Part shown: piece after piece, positions 1 through 5,473 of the stretch
Layout: every line of letters begins with the position of its first letter
Position numbering within the stretch: the stretch's first letter is position 1
The notes under the pieces: model-generated
The model's input: the letters and a program-made list of their open reading frames with translations, nothing else
Database searches by the model: none
Told to the model about the DNA's origin: nothing
Made by a program: the position numbers and the translations under genes
Assembly (NCBI GenBank): GCA_019237595.1
Contig: JAFAGU010000245.1
Location: forward strand, 1-6,251
Reading direction: 5' to 3'
Length of the DNA: 6,251 nt
Source: Betaproteobacteria bacterium
Lineage (GTDB): Bacteria > Pseudomonadota > Gammaproteobacteria > Burkholderiales > SG8-39

Positions 1-53
1 GAGATGGGGGCATTCCGGCCGGGTTCAAGGCGCTCGATTCTTGCTTGGAGCCC

Positions 54-58
54 GGAGG
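54..58 (+). promoter_or_regulatory. Shine-Dalgarno site of ftsH
   Basis: The sequence GGAGG lies five bases before the ATG at 64. It is a full-strength ribosome binding site and decides the ftsH start. An in-frame ATG at position 4 would add 20 residues that resemble no FtsH N-terminus (Arg/Ser-rich, then Pro-Glu-Ala-Ala) and has no room in the window for its own site. Confidence 0.75.
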
Positions 59-63
59 CAGCC

Positions 64-1887
64 ATGGAACGACGCACCCAGTTCAACCTCGCCTACCTGC
101 TCTTCGCCTTCGTCGTCATCCTCGGCCTGCAGCAGTGGTGGCACCAGGCGCAGACGGTCGAGGTGATGCCCTACAGCGACTTCGAGAAGCTGCTCGCAGA
201 GCACAAGATCAACGAGGTAGTGATTTCCGACCAGCGCATCACCGGCAAGCTCGCGCAGAAGGAAGGCACCAAGACCGTCGCGGTCGCGAACCTCGTGCCG
301 CCGGACCTAGCCGAGCGGCTCTCGCGCTACAACGTGCGCTACACGCGGGTCTACGAGAGCACGCTATTCCGCGACCTGCTGTCCTGGATCCTGCCGGCGC
401 TCGTCTTCTTCGGCGTCTGGTTCCTCCTCGCCAGGCGCATGGCCGGCCAGCAGGGGCTGGGCGGCGGCTTCATGAGCATCGGCAAGAGCCGGGCAAAGAT
501 ATACGTCGAGAACAAGACCGGCGTGCTTTTCCGCGACGTGGCGGGCGTCGACGAGGCAAAGGGGGAGCTCGAGGAGGTGGTCGAGTTCCTGAAGAACCCG
601 AAGAAGTACGGGCGCCTCGGCGCGCGCGTGCCGAAGGGCGTGCTCCTTGTGGGGCCGCCCGGAACGGGCAAGACCATGCTCGCGCGCGCAGTCGCCGGCG
701 AAGCGGCCGTGCCGTTCTTCTCCATCTCGGGTTCCGAGTTCGTTGAGATGTTCGTCGGCGTAGGCGCGGCGCGCGTGCGCGACCTCTTCGAGCAGGCGCG
801 GCCGAAGGCGCCGGCGATCATCTTCATCGACGAGCTCGACGCGCTCGGCCGCGCGCGCGGCGCGTACGGCCTGGGCGGCCACGACGAGAAGGAGCAGACG
901 CTGAACCAGCTCCTCGTCGAGCTGGACGGCTTCGACGCGAGCACGGGCCTCGTCCTCATCGGCGCGACGAACCGCCCGGAAATCCTCGATCCGGCGCTCC
1001 TGCGCGCCGGGCGCTTCGACCGAGCGGTGGTGGTCGACCGCCCGGACCGCAAGGGCCGCCGGCAGATCCTCGCGGTGCACGCGAAGAAAGTGAAGCTCGA
1101 GAGGGCCGTCGACCTGGAGAAGATCGCCGCCATGACGCCGGGATTTACGGGCGCGGACCTCGCCAACCTCGTCAACGAGGCGGCGCTCCTCGCCACGCGA
1201 CGCGCCGCCGAAGCGGTCGCGCAGGACGATTTTTCGCACGCGATCGAGCGCATGGTCGCGGGGCTCGAGAAGAAGAACCGCGTCCTCAACGAAACCGAGC
1301 GGCGGGTGGTCGCCCATCATGAGATGGGCCACGCCATGGTGGCGATGGCGCTTCCCGGCACCGACCCGGTGCACAAGATCTCGATCATCCCGCGGGGTGT
1401 CGCGGCGCTCGGGTACACGATGCAGCGCCCGACCGAGGACCGCTTCGTCATGACGCGCGAGGAGCTCGAGAACAAGATGGCCGTGCTGCTCGGCGGCCGC
1501 GCCGCCGAGGAAGTGATGTTCAACCACCTCTCCACGGGCGCCGCGAACGATCTCGCAAAAGTGACCGAGATCGCGCGCAGCATGGTGATGCGCTACGCGA
1601 TGGTCGGCTCGCTCGGCCACGTGGCCTACGAGGAAATGCCTTCGGATTTTCTGAGCAACCAATATCTGCAGAAACAGCGCGAATTCAGCGAGGAAACCGC
1701 GCGGGAGATCGATGTCGCGGTGCGCCAGATCGTGGGCACGGTCTACGAGAAGACCAGGACGCTGCTGCAGCGCGAGCGGCCGCTCCTCGAGCGCTGGGCG
1801 CAGCGCCTGCTCGAGAAGGAAACGCTCGGCGAGGACGAGCTCGCCGAGCTCCGCGCTTCCCTCGAGCGGCCGCGCAAGGCCGCCTAG
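64..1887 (+). CDS. ftsH: ATP-dependent zinc metalloprotease FtsH (HEMGH-type paralogue)
   Basis: This inner-membrane AAA+ protease extracts and degrades membrane and short-lived cytoplasmic proteins, working as a hexamer. The 607-residue protein has a first membrane segment at about 8-25, a short periplasmic domain to about 104, and a second membrane segment at about 105-122. The AAA domain follows, with Walker A GPPGTGKT (197-204), the pore loop FVGVG (230-234), Walker B ending in D256-E257, and the second region of homology around 303-320 with arginines R314 and R317. The protease domain has the zinc motif HEMGH (419-423) and a likely third ligand, D496, in AAND. All key residues are present. 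The HEMGH motif (usual form HEAGH) and the VDRPDRKGR segment where the main housekeeping FtsH has VGLPDVRGR suggest a second, divergent FtsH class. It is about 37 residues shorter than E. coli FtsH, mainly at the C-terminus. It is transcribed towards the Mo-cofactor operon, and nothing in the sequence links the two functionally. Confidence 0.95.
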   Translation: MERRTQFNLAYLLFAFVVILGLQQWWHQAQTVEVMPYSDFEKLLAEHKINEVVISDQRITGKLAQKEGTKTVAVANLVPPDLAERLSRYNVRYTRVYESTLFRDLLSWILPALVFFGVWFLLARRMAGQQGLGGGFMSIGKSRAKIYVENKTGVLFRDVAGVDEAKGELEEVVEFLKNPKKYGRLGARVPKGVLLVGPPGTGKTMLARAVAGEAAVPFFSISGSEFVEMFVGVGAARVRDLFEQARPKAPAIIFIDELDALGRARGAYGLGGHDEKEQTLNQLLVELDGFDASTGLVLIGATNRPEILDPALLRAGRFDRAVVVDRPDRKGRRQILAVHAKKVKLERAVDLEKIAAMTPGFTGADLANLVNEAALLATRRAAEAVAQDDFSHAIERMVAGLEKKNRVLNETERRVVAHHEMGHAMVAMALPGTDPVHKISIIPRGVAALGYTMQRPTEDRFVMTREELENKMAVLLGGRAAEEVMFNHLSTGAANDLAKVTEIARSMVMRYAMVGSLGHVAYEEMPSDFLSNQYLQKQREFSEETAREIDVAVRQIVGTVYEKTRTLLQRERPLLERWAQRLLEKETLGEDELAELRASLERPRKAA

Positions 1888-2327
1888 CCGCCCTTCACGC
1901 CCTTCGCGGGCGGATTCCAGCGCTCCGCCGCGGCGTCGTCGCTCGCCTTCGCCTCGACCCATCCGCGCCCGGCCTCCTTCTTCCAGAAGGGCGCCTGCGT
2001 CTTCAGGTAATCCATGATGAACTCGCAGGCGGCGAACGCGTCGCCGCGATGCGCGCTCGCCACCGCGACGAGGACGATCGGGTCCGTGGGCTGCAGCTCG
2101 CCATGGCGGTGGATCACCGTGCAGTCCATGACCTGCCAGCGCCGGCTCGCCTCCTCGACGATGCCGCGGATGGCCTTCTCCGTCATCTGCGGATAGTGCT
2201 CGAGCGTCATCGCCACCTCGCGCACCTGCCCGGCAAAAATGGCGATCGCACCGACCTTGTCGTTTTTTCTGATCGCCTCGACCTCCCTGGTGAGATCGAA
2301 AGCTTGCTGTTGCACCGAGATCTTCAT
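1884..2327 (-). CDS. moaE: Molybdopterin synthase catalytic (large) subunit MoaE
   Basis: MoaE pairs with thiocarboxylated MoaD in the cytoplasm and transfers two sulfurs to cyclic pyranopterin monophosphate, giving molybdopterin. The 147-residue protein shows the family landmarks: GQVR (33-36), TLEHYPQMTEK (41-51), the HRHGEL segment (73-78), SAHR (91-94) and the catalytic lysines K109 and K116 in DYLKTQAPFWKKE. These match E. coli R39, H103, R104, K119 and K126. Between R36 and the LEHY motif the protein is seven residues shorter than E. coli MoaE, removing most of a flexible loop near the active site. The usual EHYPGM reads EHYPQM, and the WVEAR arginine is lysine. The C-terminus runs on past the usual RW end and finishes in Gly-Gly. 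The ATG overlaps the moaD stop by four bases, so translation is coupled. The last gene of the operon, it meets ftsH tail to tail. Confidence 0.95.
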   Translation of the reverse strand: MKISVQQQAFDLTREVEAIRKNDKVGAIAIFAGQVREVAMTLEHYPQMTEKAIRGIVEEASRRWQVMDCTVIHRHGELQPTDPIVLVAVASAHRGDAFAACEFIMDYLKTQAPFWKKEAGRGWVEAKASDDAAAERWNPPAKGVKGG

Positions 2328-2581
2328 CCGCCGGTCACCGGAGGGAAGAAGGCGATCTCGTCGCCGGCCTTCACCGTCGCGCTCGCTTGCACCATGTCCT
2401 GGTTGACCGCGCTGCGAACGAGGCGCTTCTCCGCCAGCGCTTCGCCGTAGGCGCCACCCCGCGCGCGGAGGTGCGCGCGGACTGCCGACACCGTCGCCGT
2501 GCCGGGCGGAAGCTCGAGCTCCTCCTCCTCCTTGCCGAGCGACTCGCGCAGGCTCGCGAAATAGCGAACGGTCACCTTCAC
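2324..2581 (-). CDS. moaD: Molybdopterin synthase sulfur carrier (small) subunit MoaD
   Basis: MoaD is a ubiquitin-like sulfur carrier. Its C-terminal glycine is adenylated by MoeB, converted to a thiocarboxylate, and inserted into the MoaE active site. The 85-residue protein has the usual length and fold markers: an MKVTVRYFASLRE first strand and helix, a Glu-rich stretch at 18-23, VNQDM (59-63), and the AGDEIAFFPPVTGG ending (72-85) with the required terminal Gly-Gly. The start is GTG, overlapping the moeA stop as GTGA. A GGAG lies 11 bases upstream, rather far away, so coupling to moeA probably drives initiation. It overlaps moaE by four bases, fitting the 1:1 partnership of the two subunits. 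Confidence 0.95.
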   Translation of the reverse strand: MKVTVRYFASLRESLGKEEEELELPPGTATVSAVRAHLRARGGAYGEALAEKRLVRSAVNQDMVQASATVKAGDEIAFFPPVTGG

Positions 2582-3783
2582 GAGGCGTAGAGCTCCGAGT
2601 AGGGCAGGAAGCGCACGAGGTCGCCCTTCGCGATGACGTTCTTGGGCGGATTATCGATCAGGCCGTCCGCCCAGGCGGTGGAGGTGAGCACGGCCGAATC
2701 CTGCGTCGGGTAGAGCTCCAGGCCGCCCTGGTCGTTCCAGCGGGCGCGGAGGAATTCCCGCCGGGAATCCGGCTCGTTCCACGCGAAATCGGCGCGGGCG
2801 AGGATGAAGTTGGCCCGGGTGTCCGATACGCCCTGGAGCGAGAGCAGGAAGGGGCGCACGAAGACGAGGAACGTGACAAAGCTCGACACGGGGTTGCCGG
2901 GAAGGCCGATGAAGAACGATTTTCCGACCGTCCCGAAGGCAAGCGGCCGGCCCGGCTTCATGGCGATCTTCCACATGAGGAGCGTGCCCTCCGCCTCGAC
3001 CGCCGGCTTCACGTAGTCCGCTTCGCCGACCGAGACGCCGCCCGAGGTCACGACGAGGTCGCACTCGGCCGCTGCGCGGCGCAGCGCCGCACGCGTGGCC
3101 TCCAGCGAATCCGGCACGATGCCGTAATCGCGCAGCTCGCAGCCGAAGGTCTGCGCGAGCCCGCGGAGCGTGAAACGGTTCGAGTTGTAGATGCGCCCCG
3201 GCGCGAGCGGCTCGCCGGGCATGACGAGCTCGTCGCCCGTGAAAAAGAGACCCAGCCTGATCTTCCTGAAGACCGGAAGTGCCTTGATGCCGACCGAGGC
3301 CGCAAGGCCGGTGTCCTGCGGCAGTAGGCGCTTGCCCGCGGGCAGGATCTCGCCGCCCTTCTTCACGTCGCTTCCGGTGAGGCGAATCCAGTCGCCCGGC
3401 TTGGGATGGCCCTTGATCGAAAGAAGATCGTCCTTTGCTTCGCAGTGCTCCTGCATGACGACGGCGTCCGCGCCGTGCGGGATCGGCGCGCCGGTGAAGA
3501 TGCGGGCCGCGGTCCCGGGTTCGAGCGGCTGTCCGACCGACCCCGCCATGATGCGCTGCGAGATCTTCAAGGGGGCATTCCCGTGGAGATCCGCGATGCG
3601 GACGGCATAACCGTCCATGGCGCTGTTGTCCATGGGCGGGACGTCCATCGTCGAGCGCTGCGCCTGCGCGAGCACGCGGCCGGTCGCCTCGAGGGTCGGC
3701 ACCTCCTCGACTTCCGCGACGGGCCGCGCGGCCGCGAGCATCTGCGCGAGCGCCTCGTCGACCGGCAGCAGGCCCTTGTTCAT
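2578..3783 (-). CDS. moeA: Molybdopterin molybdenumtransferase MoeA
   Basis: MoeA cleaves adenylylated molybdopterin and inserts molybdate (or tungstate, in some paralogues) to make the active cofactor. It is cytoplasmic and dimeric. The 401 residues are close to the E. coli length (411). Visible family motifs are PPMDNSAMDGYA (49-60), FTGAPIPHGADAVVMQE (96-112), TGDEL (182-186), SGGVSVGEADYVK (247-259), MKPGRP (275-280) and GLPGNPVSSF (293-302), followed by a C-terminal beta-barrel domain. D57, T97, E185, D225 and D256 line up with E. coli D59, T100, E188, D228 and D259, so the active site looks intact. The ATG overlaps the mobB stop by four bases and has no clear ribosome binding site, so it is probably translated by coupling. 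Only one moeA is visible, so whether it handles Mo, W or both cannot be told from the sequence. Confidence 0.96.
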   Translation of the reverse strand: MNKGLLPVDEALAQMLAAARPVAEVEEVPTLEATGRVLAQAQRSTMDVPPMDNSAMDGYAVRIADLHGNAPLKISQRIMAGSVGQPLEPGTAARIFTGAPIPHGADAVVMQEHCEAKDDLLSIKGHPKPGDWIRLTGSDVKKGGEILPAGKRLLPQDTGLAASVGIKALPVFRKIRLGLFFTGDELVMPGEPLAPGRIYNSNRFTLRGLAQTFGCELRDYGIVPDSLEATRAALRRAAAECDLVVTSGGVSVGEADYVKPAVEAEGTLLMWKIAMKPGRPLAFGTVGKSFFIGLPGNPVSSFVTFLVFVRPFLLSLQGVSDTRANFILARADFAWNEPDSRREFLRARWNDQGGLELYPTQDSAVLTSTAWADGLIDNPPKNVIAKGDLVRFLPYSELYAS

Positions 3784-4274
3784 GCGAGGTGAAGATACCG
3801 CAGGATGAAGGCGGCCACCGCCTCGTCGTCGTTTAGCGGCAGGACAGGAAGCGGCGCCTGCACCGCCGCGTCGGTGGCGAGCGCGACGATGTGGGGGTCG
3901 TTCGGGTGCAGCAGCCCCTCGCCGGTCTCCTTGCGCCAGACCTCGAGCTTCGGGATGGGTGCGAACTTGAATCCCTCCACCAAGACGAGGTCGCAGGGCG
4001 ACAGCCGGCGCGCCTGCTCCTCGAACGAAGGCTCGTGCGCGCCGCGCAGCTCGTGCATGAGCACCCAGCGCCGCGAGGAGGTGACGAGGATCTCGCTCGC
4101 GCCGGCCTGGCGGTGGCGGTAGGAATCCTTGCCCGGCGTGTCGACGTCGAAGCTGTGGTGCGCGTGCTTGATGAGCGAGACCTTCAGCCCGCGGGCGACG
4201 AAGCGCGGGATCAGCTTCTCGATGAGCGTGGTCTTGCCGCTCCCGGACCAGCCGGCGAAGCCGAAGGTTTTCAT
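3780..4274 (-). CDS. mobB: Molybdopterin-guanine dinucleotide biosynthesis adaptor protein MobB
   Basis: MobB is a GTP-binding P-loop protein that assists MobA in attaching GMP to the molybdenum cofactor; its exact role is not settled. The 164-residue protein opens with MKTFGFAGWSGSGKTT, where the Walker A motif is residues 8-15. It continues with the MobB signature HAHHSFDVDTPGKDSYRHRQAGA (split as HAHHSFDVD, 37-45, and TPGKDSYRHRQAGA, 46-59) and a Walker-B-like DLVLVEGFK (95-103). The frame stays open upstream to about 4466, but the ATG at 4274 puts the P-loop at the usual distance from the N-terminus, and the upstream part overlaps the TSUP gene. The gap to the TSUP stop is 28 bases and holds a possible seven-codon mini-ORF. 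The stop overlaps the moeA start as ATGA. No mobA is present in the window. Confidence 0.93.
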   Translation of the reverse strand: MKTFGFAGWSGSGKTTLIEKLIPRFVARGLKVSLIKHAHHSFDVDTPGKDSYRHRQAGASEILVTSSRRWVLMHELRGAHEPSFEEQARRLSPCDLVLVEGFKFAPIPKLEVWRKETGEGLLHPNDPHIVALATDAAVQAPLPVLPLNDDEAVAAFILRYLHLA

Positions 4275-4294
4275 GGCCCAGCCAAAACCTTCAT
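4271..4294 (-). other. Possible seven-codon leader mini-ORF before mobB
   Basis: Reading on the minus strand, an ATG at 4294 opens a seven-codon frame (MKVLAGP) whose TGA stop overlaps the mobB ATG as ATGA. An AGGG lies six bases before this ATG and overlaps the TSUP stop codon, whereas mobB has only a weak GGCTGGG before its start. The layout would let ribosomes ending the mini-ORF restart at mobB, matching the overlaps between the other genes of this operon. A frame this short can arise by chance, so this is a suggestion only. Confidence 0.25.
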
Positions 4295-4302
4295 AGCCGG
4301 CC

Positions 4303-5049
4303 CTAGATGAAAGCCATCTTGGCGCCCGCCATGGCGAGCACGACCGCGAGCATGCGCCGGATAATGGGATTCGCGAATCGCCGGCTTCCGTACTCGCCGC
4401 CGAGCCATCCGCCCGCCAGCACGGCGATCGCGAGCACTGCCACGTACGGAGGGAGTGCCACGCCATGCCGCGTGAAGATCGCGCCGATGCCCGCGAGCGA
4501 ATTGACGAGGATGAAGAGCGATGCCACCGCGGAAGTCTGCTTCGTGCCGGCCCATCCCAGCATGAGGAGGATCGGGCTCAGGAAGATCCCCCCGCCCACG
4601 CCCGTGAGCCCGGAGAGCAGGCCCAGTCCTGCGCCGATCGCCATCGCGGCCGGCAAAGGCGGATCGCGAAGCTCGCGCATCTCGTCGCCCCGCCGTCCGG
4701 AGAGCCAGAGCTGCCACGCCGCGTAGACGAGCACGACGCCCACGAGCGCCTTGTACCAATGCCCGGGTAGCGTGAGAGACCCTCCCACGTACGCGAGCGG
4801 TATGGAAACCACAGCGAAGGGCCAGAACAGCCGCCAGCGGAAGTGCCCCGCCCGCCAGAACTTGTACGACCCCATCGCCGAGACGAGGATGTTCAATGCG
4901 AGGGCGATCGGCCGCATCTCCGGCGGCGCGACGCCGGCGAGCGCCAACGCCGCCAGGTAGGCCGAAGCGCCGCCGTGGCCCACCGAGGCATACAGGAAGG
5001 CGGCGGCGAGCATGCCCGCCGCGAGCAGGGCGAGAACGGTGTGATCCAT
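4303..5049 (-). CDS. TauE/SafE (TSUP) family membrane transporter
   Basis: This is an integral inner-membrane protein of the sulfite exporter TauE/SafE family. Family members move sulfur-containing or other anions and organic acids; the substrate here is unknown. The 248 residues are highly hydrophobic, with about eight predicted membrane segments in two repeated halves. Each half carries the glycine-rich family motif: ASVGHGGASAYLAALALAG (21-39) and LTGVGGGIFLSPILLMLG (148-165). A charged cytoplasmic loop lies at about 117-131. The ATG at 5049 starts just before the first membrane segment. Longer in-frame starts would run through the operator and into the upstream gene. No Shine-Dalgarno is visible before it. 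It sits between a ModE-type regulator with its operator and mobB, so a role in molybdate, tungstate or sulfite movement is a reasonable inference but unproven. Confidence 0.88.
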   Translation of the reverse strand: MDHTVLALLAAGMLAAAFLYASVGHGGASAYLAALALAGVAPPEMRPIALALNILVSAMGSYKFWRAGHFRWRLFWPFAVVSIPLAYVGGSLTLPGHWYKALVGVVLVYAAWQLWLSGRRGDEMRELRDPPLPAAMAIGAGLGLLSGLTGVGGGIFLSPILLMLGWAGTKQTSAVASLFILVNSLAGIGAIFTRHGVALPPYVAVLAIAVLAGGWLGGEYGSRRFANPIIRRMLAVVLAMAGAKMAFI

Positions 5050-5050
5050 G

Positions 5051-5091
5051 GCAAGCGCTATATACCATGGAATATAACGACTAGCGCTTGC
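5051..5091. repeat. Perfect 10-bp inverted repeat around the ModE-type operator
   Basis: GCAAGCGCTA at 5051-5060 is the exact reverse complement of TAGCGCTTGC at 5082-5091, with a 21-base spacer. Its centre (5071) differs from that of the ModE box (5067.5), so it is a second dyad and not an extension of the first. In a read-through transcript the stem would contain the stop codon of the ModE-like gene and end one base before the TSUP start codon. There is no following T-tract, so it does not look like a standard terminator. Confidence 0.6.
5056..5079 (-). promoter_or_regulatory. ModE-type operator (Mo-box) before the TSUP-mobB-moeA-moaD-moaE genes
   Basis: On the plus strand this reads CGCTATATA, then CCATGG, then AATATAACG. 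On the minus strand it is CGTTATATT-N6-TATATAGCG. About the centre between 5067 and 5068, ten of twelve base pairs are self-complementary. The half-sites and six-base spacer match the ModE operator pattern as I recall it from E. coli modA (CGTTATATT-N6-...ATAACG). The site occupies almost all of the 31-base gap between the ModE-like gene and the TSUP gene, and is the only AT-rich stretch around. A -10-like TATATA at 5064-5059 lies inside it. If used, transcription would begin only a few bases before the TSUP ATG, giving a nearly leaderless message and placing the bound regulator on the promoter. Whether it represses or activates cannot be read from the sequence. Confidence 0.8.
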
Positions 5092-5473
5092 GCCGCGCGA
5101 GGAGCGCCTCGAAAGCCTTGACCTCGGCCGCAATGGAGCGGCACGCCTTCGCCTCCATCGCGCGATAGCGGGCGACGATCCGGCGTCCGAACCCGCTCAC
5201 CCGCGCCCCGCCCCCGGCGCGGCCGCCGATCGCCGTGGCAACCACCGCTTCGCCGAAATCGCGATTCAACGCCTCGACGAGCTGCCAGGCGCGCCGGTAG
5301 GACATGCCCATGGCGCGCGCGGCCGCGGAGATGGAGCCTGTCTGGGCGATGCGCTCGACCAACTCCGCCTTGCCCGGCCCGATCGCCGGCCCGCGCCGGC
5401 CGAGGACGCGAAGCGTCAGGCCGCGATAGCGCGCCGCGCTACGGCTTCGCGTCCGGGAAGAAGAGCTGCTCAC
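5081..5473 (-). CDS. ModE-type winged-helix regulator, DNA-binding domain only
   Basis: This protein matches the N-terminal DNA-binding domain of the molybdate regulator ModE. Family features are LTLRVLG (19-25), GPAIGPGKAELVERI (28-42), the helix-turn-helix TGSISAAARAMGMSYRRAWQL (split as TGSISAAARAM, 45-55, and GMSYRRAWQL, 56-65), and the Gly/Arg-rich wing GGRAGGGARVSGFG (83-96). It is only 130 residues long and ends after a basic helix. The paired Mop/TOBE domains that bind molybdate in full-length ModE (about 260 residues) are missing. The start is uncertain: GTG at 5473 is the only ordinary start codon in frame. It overlaps the tupA 3' end by 35 bases and yields a Ser/Arg-rich leader of about 17 residues before the conserved domain. 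The gene sits between tupA and a ModE-type operator, which strongly suggests that operator as its target. How it would sense the metal is not visible. Confidence 0.88.
   Translation of the reverse strand: MSSSSSRTRSRSAARYRGLTLRVLGRRGPAIGPGKAELVERIAQTGSISAAARAMGMSYRRAWQLVEALNRDFGEAVVATAIGGRAGGGARVSGFGRRIVARYRAMEAKACRSIAAEVKAFEALLARRKR

Noticed and set aside
4..63. N-terminal extension of FtsH from the ATG at 4
   Set aside because: The extra 20 residues do not look like an FtsH N-terminus, and a strong GGAGG lies just before the ATG at 64.
1898..1912. Hairpin CGCCC-TTCGC-GGGCG just after the ftsH stop as a terminator
   Set aside because: The stem is only five base pairs, lies within moaE coding sequence and is not followed by a T-tract on either strand; such repeats are common in DNA this rich in GC.
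364..1962. A 532-codon open frame on the minus strand opposite ftsH
   Set aside because: It is antisense to an unmistakable ftsH, is rich in Arg, Ala, Glu and His as expected for a shadow frame in GC-rich DNA, and shows no recognisable domain.
4275..4466. N-terminal extension of MobB
   Set aside because: It overlaps the TSUP gene and would push the P-loop about 64 residues further from the N-terminus than in normal MobB proteins.
4271..5068. A 265-codon minus-strand frame over the TSUP gene, beginning at the ATG inside the ModE box
   Set aside because: It is out of frame with the TSUP gene, Arg-rich and low in complexity, with no family features, while the TSUP frame gives a clear membrane protein.
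5051..5091. The 10-bp inverted repeat as an intrinsic terminator of the tupA-regulator transcript
   Set aside because: The loop is 21 bases and no T-run follows on the minus strand, so it was kept as a repeat with a possible regulatory role.
5050..5133. N-terminal extension of the TSUP protein through the operator
   Set aside because: The added residues are Arg/Ser-rich, overlap the ModE-like gene and are read from the operator, which is better explained as a regulatory site.
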